From assembly GCA_026027325.1 (NCBI GenBank), contig JAMSLZ010000012.1, positions 1 through 64,000 of the forward strand: DNA of 64,000 bases. Reading direction: 5' to 3'. Shown here in pieces: positions 52,559-62,527 of the stretch (the stretch's first letter is position 1; the number at the start of each line of letters is the position of its first letter). Source of the stretch: Actinomucor elegans. Taxonomy: Eukaryota > Mucoromycota > Mucoromycetes > Mucorales > Mucoraceae. The translations under genes were made by a program, and so were the position numbers. The notes beneath the pieces were generated by a model. The model saw nothing but the letters and a program-made list of their open reading frames with translations. It was not told where the DNA came from and made no database searches.

Positions 52559-53368
52559 CTATATTTTATCCAAAATATTTATTATATTAGTAATTATATT
52601 ATTAAAATCTTCTGGTATTTTATTTAAGTCGCTTACATTATTTGTGATTTTTATTAATTTATTAAAAACTTTTTTAGGATTTTCTTTATTCACCAAATCA
52701 AATATTTCTTTAAGAGTATTTATAGTAAATGTTGCTATTTCTAATAGCTTTGAGATTTCATTAACAATATCTTCTTTTATTATATCTTTTCTATTTATAT
52801 TTGTATTGGTTGAATCAATGTAGTTTGTTACATTATTTTTAGATATATTATCATTAGATGCAAAATTAGTTGATTCATTATCTGTATATTCACAATTATC
52901 GCATATATCTAAGATAGTTATTTCACTAGCAAATTCTTTATCACATTTTACACAATTTCGAACATAATTAACACATATATTACAGTAAGTGTCCTTTTTA
53001 TCTATTTCAAAAGTACAATTTTTATTTTTAGATTTAAAAAAATTACCATTTTCACCATTATCTTTTTCAATATTTACATTATTTTCCATATGAGATTCAT
53101 TTTTGCCTTGATTTATGTTATAATTTCTTTCATCATTATTTTTTGAACAATTACTATTGCATGAAGCGTTTTCATCGGAAAGTTCATTAAAGCGATTTGT
53201 ATTTTCAGAATCTATGTTCGTATTAATTTCTAATTTTTTTGATTTTTTATTTTTTCTTGATACAGATTTATTTCTCCTTCTTTTAACTTTATATTTAAAG
53301 AAAGGATTATTATCTTTTATAAATTTTATTTCAAAAGACTTTATGTCATTATTATGTACTATATGTAC
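52559..53368 (-). pseudogene. Cys-rich AT-rich protein gene, 5' end lost to LTR3
   Basis: The frame is open from the LTR3 border (53368) to the stop at 52559-52561, 269 codons; a Met at 53089 opens the last 176. The N-terminal half is very basic (FKYKVKRRRNKSVSRKNKKS). The middle has paired Cys motifs (CNICVNYVRNCVKC and CDNC) suggesting a zinc-binding module, and the C-terminus is helical. A minus-strand start MDEDIEIVNKKYKDKLNKEI at 54472, beyond the LTR3 insertions, is probably its severed N-terminus and resembles the start of the 98-aa Merlin2 protein (MDEIFNIIVDDKYK). Function unknown. Confidence 0.5.
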
Positions 53369-53677
53369 TGTTATAGAATAGAGACTATTGTATGAATAAT
53401 AACTTATTCATTATCAATCTCATCTTTACGGAAGCACTTATGAGTTGATATGTTTAAGATTCATGTCTCAGATGGATATATATCTAGAACATAGACCTAT
53501 AACATAACATCTTCTTAAATCCTCTTCACCACACTTAGATAGACGATTAGTATAAATAGGTTTAGTTTAGACATAGTTATAGGATCTTCATCTTTATATT
53601 CATCTTTGTTAATAAAGCACAGTCTCAAAAAGTACTCTTTTTAGTCTTCTTTATTATTTCACTGTGAAAACACAACA
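53369..53677 (+). repeat. Solo LTR3, plus orientation
   Basis: 309 bp and nearly identical to the active LTR3. It abuts an inverted LTR3 relic, so the pair is tail to tail and no TSD is visible. Confidence 0.9.
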
Positions 53678-54206
53678 AATATAAAGATGAAGATGCTACA
53701 ACTATGACGATCAATTATTATAAGAAAGTTAAAACCATTATTATTAAAGTTAAAATTCAAATATAATATTTTAAATTAGTTAATATAATTTTATTTATTT
53801 TTAACAATTATGATATTTTATATATATTATCCCAAAAACATTTTGATGGTAATATTAAATTTTGATAAACATATTTTGATTTAGAATATGATTAAAGAAC
53901 GCAATACTGACAATCATATAATGTTTTATACATTTCTGAAATTATTTGTAGCAGTCTTATTTTTTTAAGTATTTATTCAATATAATAATCAATCCTCTAT
54001 GTCTAAACTAAACCTATTTATGTACTAATCGTCTATCTAAGTGTGGTGAAGAGGATTTAAGAAGATGTTATGTTATAGGTCTATGTTCTAGATATATATC
54101 CATCTGAGACATGAATCTTAAACATATCAACTCATAAGTGCTTCCGTAAAGATGAGATTGATAATGAATAAGTTATTATTCATACAATAATCTCTATTCT
54201 ATAACA
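53678..54206 (-). repeat. LTR3 relic (minus), split by MITE3
   Basis: It lacks about the first 75 bp of the reversed LTR3. Parts 53678-53706 and 53997-54206 flank MITE3. Confidence 0.85.
53707..53996 (+). mobile_element. MITE3 in LTR3
   Basis: 290 bp, ACGATCAATTATTATA... to ...AATAATCAATCCT, TSD CTATG (53702-53706, 53997-54001). It inserted at the same LTR3 pentamer as MITE2 at 50899. Confidence 0.85.
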
Positions 54207-54472
54207 GTTAACTAAGAATCATCTTTTACCTTTCTATACAATAAACCATTAGAAGGATTTTAATTGTATTCTTATAACGTTTTTATATATTTTTTATAAC
54301 ACTTCTTTTGCTATTTTTATATTACCATTTTTTATTTCTTTTAATTCTGTTCTGTGATTATATGTATTTATTTAATATTAATTTCCAATTTCATTACAGA
54401 TGAGATTATTTATTTCTTTATTTAATTTGTCTTTATATTTTTTGTTTACAATTTCTATATCTTCGTCCATAA
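54207..54472 (-). pseudogene. Severed N-terminus of the Cys-rich protein gene (probable)
   Basis: MDEDIEIVNKKYKDKLNKEI then NNLICNEIGN to a stop; later fragments (TELKEIKNGNIKIAKEVL) lie in a second frame with stops. Position and strand fit the upstream part of 52559-53368. Confidence 0.4.
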
Positions 54473-54664
54473 ATTATTTTTAATATAAGAGTTGTTCAAT
54501 TATAAAAGTTTTAATACGTAAACTATTCCTGTTATTTTAAAATAATAATTTAAATAAAAACTAACAACTGTATAGAATTTATTTGTTTAAGGAACTAATG
54601 AATAGTCTGCTAATCCAGCGGCAGAGATATTAACAGTCAAATAAATATACCTCCACCTTCTTGG
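54473..54664. other. AT-rich spacer
   Basis: Nothing recognised. Confidence 0.4.
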
Positions 54665-55060
54665 ATGGAAGATTTTAAACAAGATCCCATGAACTATTTT
54701 GATGAAAAGCTTCAACCCTCTTCAAACATAGGAAGCTCAAAAAGTATCCTATTGCCAAAGAAGCAAAGGAGAGTAAACTCTAAAGTCTATATCCAATGCT
54801 TTTTAAAAGAACACCTAAAGGAGCCAGTGCTTAGTGATGAAGATATTAGCAGCCTGATGGAAATACTTGATCAAGGAGCTTTCTCTTCAATACCAACTTT
54901 TGAGTAGCAGAACCCAGAAGCTGCATGTAAAAACTGGAGGCAACTTTCTTCTCTTAATAAGCTCTCCATGATACAGTCGGTACTACAGCAGTCGATGGCA
55001 TCAGATGAACGGCCTGCTAGAGAGATATTCACCATTTCTGCATTAAGCTTTTATGAAATA
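54665..55060 (+). pseudogene. Unrecognised protein fragment with in-frame amber stop
   Basis: ATG 54665 opens MEDFKQDPMNYFDEKLQPSS, a charged stretch (LLPKKQRRVNSKVYIQCFLK) and EPVLSDEDISSLMEILDQGA. A TAG at 54905-54907 is followed in the same frame by about 50 more codons of normal protein-like sequence (QNPEAACKNWRQLSSLNKLS, QSMASDERPAREIF). Codon use is less AT-rich than the surroundings. The best reading is a decayed gene fragment; readthrough is less likely. No family recognised. Confidence 0.4.
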
Positions 55061-55199
55061 GATACCTATTTATAAATTTGGGTAAATATCTATTTTTTAA
55101 CCAAAATTTTATTATTTTAGGATATTGTGGATAAATATATACTTCATATATAATCAAGAAAACAACATTATGTCTATGCGTAGATAGCAATTTTTCATT
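55061..55199 (-). repeat. Relic of the shared MITE core
   Basis: On the minus strand near 55150-55195 it reads TTGCTATCTACGCATAGACA and TAATGTTGTTTTCTTGAT, a diverged form of the core found in MITE4 and MITE5. Confidence 0.45.
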
Positions 55200-55421
55200 G
55201 AGAAGTGTCTCCAAATAAATAAACTGTATAAAAATCATATTTGTAAAAAACATATAATAAATAAAAACATAAATGTAATGTTGTTTCTTTATCCATAAAC
55301 AAAGAGTTAGTTACTTGGCATAAACTATAATATAATATAAATATATAATAAATTATTAAATTCTAGTTTTTTCTTAATTTTTAAAATATGAATTATATTA
55401 TTTTAAATTGAGACGAATCTC
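55200..55421 (+). mobile_element. MITE5 copy
   Basis: 222 bp, GAGAAGTGTCTCC... to ...GAGACGAATCTC, TSD ATT (55197-55199, 55422-55424). Confidence 0.88.
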
Positions 55422-56099
55422 ATTGAGGAATTATCTGCTCCACTAACACGTATCAAGCATATTCACAACCCCTGAATATCATGATACCACACTCACAGTC
55501 AAGAAGGTTGCGCTCTGCTTACCTTCCCACGTCAGACTCCCTCCCTGACCGTTTTTATTATTTAATGATACAAAATAGACAAGGATATAGAAATAAAAAA
55601 CGTTTTTCTGCCAATTCCAAGAAAAGTCTTTCATTTTTTCGGCGTAAAAACTTAGAAAAAAAAATTTCCTCAATTTTCATTGGTTAATAAAACCAATTGG
55701 CATATTTTATGCCTTTATTGGCAGCTAGTAACCAATTTTTTCGCCATAGTGAGTTCAATTAACTATAGCAAAGTTATAATCGATTTTTTTACTACTGAGG
55801 ATTGTTCTAATATTCTAAAATTTTAAAAATAATAATAAGGTGAAATATCTCATGGTAATCAATATTTCATAATTTTTTTTTCTTCCAAAAAATTAATTAA
55901 AAAAAGCATGACTAAGTTTTTTGTAACTTAATCATAAGGAGGATAAATATAATAATTTTATTGTTTTTTAATTCCAAAAATTAACATTAAATCCAAATGT
56001 ATATATAATTTCATATTTACAGAATCATTCCTCACTACTTTTATTATATCTTTACCGCAGTAACGTCAGTGAATTCATCACAAGCGAAAAATTAGTTAA
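55422..56099. other. AT-rich spacer with hairpin relics
   Basis: Contains a core-like palindrome GGCATATTTTATGCC near 55698, the TTTTCGCCATAGTGA motif near 55738, an LTR5-like scrap (AAAGTTATAATCGATT), and a MITE2-like hairpin (TAAGTTTTTTGTAACTTA) near 55912. No gene is supported. Confidence 0.5.
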
Positions 56100-56350
56100 T
56101 GGCTTTTCCATCCTTCATTACCAGACTAGTGTTTTATTGACCCCTAATGGACAGCTGACGCATTGGAGTGCACGATTATTTATACCATCGAACTCATCGG
56201 TTCTTAAGTAAACTTATAGTGCCCGATGAATGGAGCACGGTTAACGATTGCTATTAGTAGTGTAGTAATGATTCTATTTATATAATCCATTATAAGTAAG
56301 TGTAGATATAGTTGATTATTTGATAATCTCAGCCATGTTATCTTCAGAGA
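56100..56350 (-). repeat. Eroded SEDN-family relic
   Basis: Same landmarks as 37535-37788; it ends exactly where Merlin3 begins. Confidence 0.5.
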
Positions 56351-56463
56351 AGAAGTTTCGGATGTATCCTATTATAGTTGACAGAACATGTTTTAAACTC
56401 AGTTTGAAATATATTTTATTCAAAAATTGAATTTTTTATATACAAAAAAAATAAAAGTGTCAA

Positions 56464-57568
56464 ATGTTAATTGAACCATATAAAATATTGAAGGATATTT
56501 TTAATGATGAGGAAAAAGCCATACACTATTTAATGAAAAATGATTATATTGATAAATATAAAAAAATGCAGTATATGTAATACAGATACAAAATTTTACC
56601 TTAAAGAAAAAATATTTAAATGCAGAAATTATAAATGTCGTAAAGGATTTTCACCATTCCGAGGTACAACTTTTAGTAAAATGAAACTACCTATAAATAT
56701 ACAATTACACATATTATATGAATTTGTTAAAAAAGACCATGTAGTAGTATATGTTCAAGTTTACAAGTTGATAAAAATACAATTACATGATATAATAAAT
56801 TATTTCGAAAATATTTACGAGATAAACAAAAATTCAATAAAAATAATAAAATTGGTGGAAAAAATAAAATTGTAGAGATTGATGAAAGTAAAATTGCAAA
56901 AAGAAAATACAATAAAGGACATCATGTTGAAGGTGCATGGGTAATAGGTGGTATAGAAAGAAGCATATTGAAAAATAAAATACAAAATGAGAATAGGAAA
57001 TTGTTTTTATGTCCTATTGAAGTAGGAAATTCTGTAAATATTGATAATATTATAAAAAAATATGTAAAAAAAAGGTACAATGATATATACTGATTTATGG
57101 AAAGGTTATAATAATTTAAAAAAAATAGGATATAAACACATGACAGTTAATCACAAAAAACATTTCAAAGATCCTATTACTAATGTTCATACTAACCATA
57201 GAGAAGGAACATGGAACGCATTGAAACAGAGTATTATACCAAGAGATAGAACAAAAAAAGATATTGTTTTATACCTTGGGGAATATCAGTGAGAAGTGTC
57301 TCCAAATAAATAAACTATATAAAAATCATATTTGTAAAAAACATATAATAAATAAAAACATAAATGTAATGTTGTTTCTTTATCCATAAACAAAGAGTTG
57401 GTTACTTGGAATAAACTATAATATAATATAAATATATAATAAATTATTAAATTTTAGTTTTTTCTTAATTTTTAAAATATGAATTATATTATTTTAAATT
57501 GAGACGAATCTCAGTGGAGAAAACGAAATAGAGAATATAATTTATGGAAAAAGTTTTTGAAAGATTAA
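56464..57568 (+). pseudogene. Merlin3 transposase (IS1595-like), decayed and split by MITE5
   Basis: MLIEPYKILKDIFNDEEKAI starts as in Merlin2. Frameshifts near 56560, 56740-56880 and 57070 separate the zinc ribbon (CSICNTD...CRNYKCR), the catalytic part EIDESKIAKRKYNKGHHVEG, and IYTDLWKGYNNLKKIG. The third catalytic region reads HTNHREGTWNALKQ, so TIE has become HRE. MITE5 with TSD AGT splits the EYQ|WRKRNREYNLW codons. It is not functional. Confidence 0.85.
57291..57512 (+). mobile_element. MITE5 inside Merlin3 transposase
   Basis: 222 bp with TSD AGT (57288-57290, 57513-57515). Removing it restores the conserved EYQWRK-type frame. Confidence 0.92.
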
Positions 57569-57628
57569 TGAAAAAATATTATTATAGAATTGAAATTGAA
57601 TTTTATCCAATATAAAAAAGTTGACATC

Positions 57629-57748
57629 ATGAATCCATTTGAAAATAGTAAATTTCTAAAAAATATAAAAAGATCTTTTGTAATTAGAAATATGATAAAT
57701 GAAAATAATGAAAAATTAAAAATTTCGGAATGTGTTTTTAAGGAATAA
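57629..57748 (+). CDS. Merlin3 small downstream ORF, partial
   Basis: MNPFENSKFLKNIKRSFVIR then NMINENNEKLKISECVFKE. The IKRS-I/V-I-K/R-x-M pattern matches the 98-aa protein of Merlin2, at the same place behind the transposase. It is probably shortened by a frameshift: beyond the PHc1 module another frame reads YMSIKIHGDNNTYKYHYIPK before the LTR2 border. Confidence 0.4.
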   Translation: MNPFENSKFLKNIKRSFVIRNMINENNEKLKISECVFKE

Positions 57749-57762
57749 AGAATGATGTTATT

Positions 57763-57983
57763 GATAAACATTTACAACTACTTAATATTTTTAACTTTCC
57801 TAAAAAATCAAGGCATAAATATAATGTTGCATTTTTATCCATAAATATAATGTTGGTTACTTGTTCTATTTTAGAATAAAATTTATTTATATTATTATTT
57901 GTATTCAAAAAAATCTATTATTTCCTAATTTTTTTATATATTGTACTATTTTGAACATATTTCTGTAATACTAAATGTTCTTC
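57763..57983 (-). mobile_element. Solo PHc1 221-bp module
   Basis: GATAAACATTT... to ...AAATGTTCTTC with TSD ATT (57760-57762, 57984-57986). It has either moved alone or was left by recombination between the two repeats of a full PHc1. Confidence 0.92.
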
Positions 57984-58126
57984 ATTTATATGTCTATTAA
58001 AATACATGGAGATAATAATACCTACAAATATCATTATATCCCAAAACAATTACAGGTCGTTAATAACATTAAACATTATAAAAAAACAGAAAAATATAAA
58101 ACTTGTATAGATGACTTAAAAGATGA

Positions 58127-58807
58127 TGTTGTTGTTGTGTTTGCACAGTGAAATAATAAAGAAGACTAAAAAGAGTACTTTTTGAGACTGTGCTTTATTA
58201 ACAAAGATGAATATAAAGATGAAGATCCTATAGCTATGTCTAAACTAAACCTATTTATACTAATCGTCTATCTAAGTGTGGTGAAGAGGATTTAAGAAGA
58301 TGTTATGTTATAGGTCTATGTTCTAGATATATATCCATCTGAGACATGAATCTTAAACATATCAACTCATAATTGCTTCCGTAAAGATGAGATTGATAAT
58401 GAATAAGTTATTATTCATACAATAGTCTCTATTCTATAACAGTTGTAAACATGACTTGTTCAGTGTCCGTCACCAATCAGGTCAATGTTCGACAATGCTT
58501 ATACTCCGCTTGTGCTTTGACAGCTTTGTAACGTCGGTTAAGAGATATATATGGAAATCAATGCTTAGTGCAACTAACCTTCATAAACTATCTATCACCG
58601 AATATAAAGTCGTACTAGAATGGATTACTATAAATCCTTGTTAACTCCAGATGAGCGCAGTCTTTGACTAACTCAATCGTCCCTATAATATCATGTTAAA
58701 TCCGAACTTCAATTTTGTATAAATAGCTCATCATTTTAATGCTTTAATAAATAAATTCGTTTTATCAGTCTGGTTATTTTACAGTCTTTATTATATTCGA
58801 TATAACA
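58127..58807 (+). repeat. Solo LTR2, split by solo LTR3
   Basis: The first 6 bp (58127-58132) are separated from the rest (58442-58807) by LTR3. The end is CGATATAACA. It interrupts both the Merlin3 relic and, on the right, the CCHC gene. Confidence 0.88.
58133..58441 (-). repeat. Solo LTR3, minus orientation, in LTR2
   Basis: 309 bp, TSD GTTGT (58128-58132, 58442-58446). Confidence 0.92.
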
Positions 58808-58889
58808 GATAGAACTTGGTTGAAACGTTCATCCAGTATCGTGTCTTTCACCGATCGTAGTCCGCCTTTGGTTTCTTTGGGATTCATAG

Positions 58890-59864
58890 TGTCGTATACA
58901 TGCTTATATTCACAGGCTATACATACGACATGTCTCAATTAAAGCTATCTAACTGCGTAACTGATTGACCCGTCAAACAGGTTTCACCAATCAAGCAATC
59001 ACGCATAATCAATTAAGCTTCTAGATCGATTCAGCATCACTTGTCATTAACATTACTCATCAGTATTAATACAAGAACCAATACAAGAACAGTACGTTTA
59101 CTTGTATAAACTAATTCTACCGTAACTTGCAAGTAATCGGCTAAACATGAATTATTGTTTCATTCATTCATTCTCAGTGTTGTATTCCACCTACTATTTT
59201 GCATCGACATAATAGTAAGGAATCAACTGTTCATTTATGTCATACACGGACTCTATCTGATAACCCAATCAGATTAACGAGGCCTGCATAAATACAAGCG
59301 ATGTGTCATCCTTAGAACTATTAGCCAATAATCCTTACAAGAAACACGCGGTATCATACTATCGAGTAGTATCGAGTGTATCTCAAGATAAGACCTGAAT
59401 ATCGAATAACGCGTGGGTTATACAATTACAACAATGCGTGGTTGAAAGGTTTATTAGTGGCTGCTGGGATTGGACTCCGTTGTACGGCCATGCGTGCTGA
59501 TAGATATTGAATGCTGACACTATTAAGCTCTGATGAAATGTATATAAAGACTTGATTTTGAATTGTGAATAAAGATTAGAATAACTTTTACTATCAGGAT
59601 AGCTGATTCCATTTACTGTCTATTCTTTTATTATTGTATTTTAAATTATATCCTTCGTCTTTAGCACCGGATATAACACTCAGCAGTACCTGTCAATCGG
59701 TTAAACATAAGACCTTTAACTAATATAAATACGCCTTCATTTTATGATCGAAATAAAGAACAATCAATAACTATCTTATTACCAATCAGTAATCTGATTA
59801 CTTATACAAGTCTTATTATTATTATTACGTGAATCTTTGGTCTTTAGCTACTTCGGATTCAACA
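58890..59864 (+). repeat. Solo LTR6, split by solo LTR1
   Basis: TGTCGTATACATGC... to ...TTCGGATTCAACA, TSD CATAG (58885-58889, 59865-59869). Confidence 0.92.
59178..59678 (+). repeat. Solo LTR1 in LTR6
   Basis: 501 bp, TSD CTCAG (59173-59177, 59679-59683). The LTR6 at 27484-27950 shows the uninterrupted site. Confidence 0.95.
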
Positions 59865-60498
59865 CATAGAAACTTTTCCGGCATCTTGATCCTTTTTACC
59901 TCCAGGAGCATATACAGAGAGTAAGAGCTGCTCAGAAGGTGGGGGAGTAGTTGAACGTTCGGGTGACTTTGAAGTCTTACGTGCTTTTTTATAAGGGCTA
60001 AGCTTCTGGGAACCATATTTCACTTCGGGGCAATCAATTTGTTTGTGCCCATATTTGTCGCAGGCATAGCACAAGATACTAGCTTGAGCTTTCTTGCATT
60101 CATATTTGGTGTGACCTTCATCGAGACAATATCTGCACCATGTAGGCATTTCAGGGAAGGTAGCATGACAGAATTCTCCACTGTCGCCCCAGGAAATAGT
60201 ATGACAAAGCTTAGGATATTCTTTGTTGTCATCTTGTTGAATCACAGCATAACCAGTGCCCATAAAGAAACCGTATGTCGTTTCTTGATGCAGACCAAAG
60301 TCTAAGATGGTGCCAAAGTGGCTTAGTGTTTCCTGGAGTCCCTTTTGTAGTTCATCTTCCAAGAGACAAGGAAGGTCAGTGAGTGAGAGCTGGATGACTT
60401 TGCCTGATCCTTCTAGGGCCTTGCACGGAAGAAGACGAATCTTTTCCTTCTCATAACTAATTCCTTCACTATAGAACTTCTGAGCTATGGGTTGGCGG

Positions 60499-61000
60499 TG
60501 TTGTGTACGTGGATAGAAAGAGGATTATAATAGAAGAACAGAAGAATAATATCAAAACTGTGGTAAGTCTTTTATTTCAAAATTAAATTTCGAATGATCT
60601 TTTTCTAATCAGCTAAGAGCTCGTCCTTTTATACTTTTCAGCTTGCTGCGGTTGACTGATGATATTATGGGTATACGTAAGCTAGTAGCTTGTTGACTGC
60701 TCGGCTCATAGTGACTTGCTGATATTCCAAGATGATGATGATGGCCGACATACTGCGGTACCGTATCGGACTGTAAATAAAGGTAAGCATTTTATCTCGG
60801 CATAACACTCGATTAGGAATTTGTCTTTTACTGCTATTCCTTGTTTTATAATAAAGCGTAATAATTACACAGTTGTTCATATTCTGGATTCGGGTAATAA
60901 TGAGTTACATCTTCAAGCTATTCATAAAGGCGGGCATATGGCTACCAAAGTAGCCTATACAACCTCTTCTTTACTGATATAATCATGAGCGTTTACAACA
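60499..61000 (+). repeat. Solo LTR7
   Basis: 502 bp, TGTTGTGTACGTGG... to ...GAGCGTTTACAACA. A diverged relative is at 63447-63955. The flanks GGCGG and CCTTA differ. Confidence 0.7.
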
Positions 61001-61334
61001 CCTTAGACTATTATGAGTTGGATTCAAAACATGTTCGTTTTCAACGAGACAAGGCCACTCCTCATAGATCAACTATTGCTAAAAAGTTGTTTCCCAAAAA
61101 CAAGTTCAATGTGGACCAAATTTATAACTGGCACCACAAAGCCCGGATTTGAACCCAATTGAACATATGTGGCACCAATTGAAAAACCGTTTGGGACAGT
61201 ACCCAAGTAAACCTCATACTGTAGAAGAACTAGAAAAGAGGATCAATATAGAGTGGTATAAATTTACTAAGGAGGACTGCCTGAAATATATTGATAGCAT
61301 GCCTGGTAGAATTGAAGCTGTTGTAGTGGACATA

Positions 61335-61616
61335 GGAGGTCATACAGATACTCGCAATTGTTGTACAATTACTCGTACAGGTTCTGGGTTAGTGGATGAC
61401 CGGGTGCAATAGAATGTGGTTATACAATATGTCTCCGGCATTCCAAATATTTCTAGCCGTTTTAAAAATTGGAAATAGCCATTTAAATGGGTACACATAT
61501 CCAGAGAACATCACAGCAGCCAAAAATATGCCCATGAGTAAATACCTAAGGTCATCCACTAACCCAGAACCTGTACGAGTAATTGTACAACAATTGCGAG
61601 TATCTGTATGACCTCC
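61335..61616 (+). repeat. PHc3 terminal module (MITE7), left
   Basis: 282 bp with 70-bp inverted ends of its own (GGAGGTCATACAGATACTCG ... mirrored). TA follows directly inside. The same module is at 62528-62809 in reverse. Confidence 0.88.
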
Positions 61617-61838
61617 TAGTGGGATATCTCACCACACACTGGTAGACATACGTTCCATAGCAAGGTAGTAGAGAGGGGGGGGGGGCCAAAAGGGATGATC
61701 TTGTCCAGAGACCTGAATAGTTTCAGCCCCCCTGGGAATGGAAACTAAGGAGCCTAAGGCTACACTGTAGGACTGGGAGTGAACAACAGCATTTGGTAGC
61801 ATACAACTCCTATTATACTACAGCATTCTTAAATAAAC

Positions 61839-62060
61839 ATGTTTCCGAAAGAAATAGTAGATGCGTTTACGTTGCTTATGGCGACTTACTGGCAGTTTCT
61901 TTCTAAAGATTGGCCAGTGTTGGAAAAGACTAAGTATCACCGGTCTGAGGTTAAGCCTGTAAAAGATATCCAGCATGTAAAAACTTATGTGTTGGAGCAT
62001 CTTGGCTACATACCTGTTTTTTTCTTTCTCGTAGAGCTGTTTGCAAACCAAGAATATCCT
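61839..62060 (+). pseudogene. PHc3 transposase N-terminus, left arm
   Basis: MFPKEIVDAFTLLMATYWQF, KYHRSEVKPVKDIQHVKTYV and LGYIPVFFFLVELFANQEYP align with the N-termini of PHc1 (NRYWKFMK, KYHRSK) and PHc2 (KLGIIPVYFFLVTLF). The gene stops at the palindrome centre, so only 74 codons of the original are present. It is less AT-rich than PHc1 and PHc2. Confidence 0.75.
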
Positions 62061-62305
62061 TTGTCCACGTTGGAATATGGACCAGGATATTCTTGGTTTG
62101 CAAACAGCTCTACGAGAAAGAAAAAAACAGGTATGTAGCCAAGATGCTCCAACACATAAGTTTTTACATGCTGGATATCTTTTACAGGCTTAACCTCAGA
62201 CCGGTGATACTTAGTCTTTTCCAACACTGGCCAATCTTTAGAAAGAAACTGCCAGTAAGTCGCCATAAGCAACGTAAACGCATCTACTATTTCTTTCGGA
62301 AACAT
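62061..62305 (-). pseudogene. PHc3 transposase N-terminus, right arm, reading through the centre
   Basis: Mirror copy of 61839-62060. Read leftward, its frame passes through the 23-bp centre and gives EYPGPYSNVDK, which matches the PHc1 residues KLPGPYITADK. The centre therefore belongs to this arm's original gene, and the left arm is the copied one. Confidence 0.75.
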
Positions 62306-62527
62306 GTTTATTTAAGAATGCTGTAGTATAATAGGAGTTGTATGCTACCAAATGCTGTTGTTCACTCCCAGTCCTACAGTGTAGCCTTAGGCTCCTTAGT
62401 TTCCATTCCCAGGGGGGCTGAAACTATTCAGGTCTCTGGACAAGATCATCCCTTTTGGCCCCCCCCCCCTCTCTACTACCTTGCTATGGAACGTATGTCT
62501 ACCAGTGTGTGGTGAGATATCCCACTA

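Larger units (their letters stand above)
56360..58126 (+). mobile_element. Merlin3 relic
   Basis: It starts GGATGTATCC like the transposase end of Merlin2. It holds a decayed transposase, then a small ORF. MITE5 (57291-57512) and a PHc1 module (57763-57983) are nested in it. The far end is cut off by LTR2 at 58127. Confidence 0.7.
58808..60498 (-). pseudogene. Retroelement ORF1/gag-like CCHC protein, split by LTR6
   Basis: The frame is open from the LTR7 border at 60498 down to the LTR6 insertion at 59865. Taking out LTR6 (TSD CATAG), it continues in frame through 58808 (MNPKETKGGLRSVKDTIL DE...). It shows two zinc knuckles: CRYCLDEGHTKYEC and CYACDKYGHKQIDC. Before them is a domain like the RNA-binding part of fungal LINE ORF1 or gag (KIRLLPCKALEGSGKVIQLS), and after them a Ser/Pro/Lys-rich tail. 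Both ends are missing. I cannot tell LINE ORF1 from a gag protein because no polymerase domain is attached. Confidence 0.65.
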
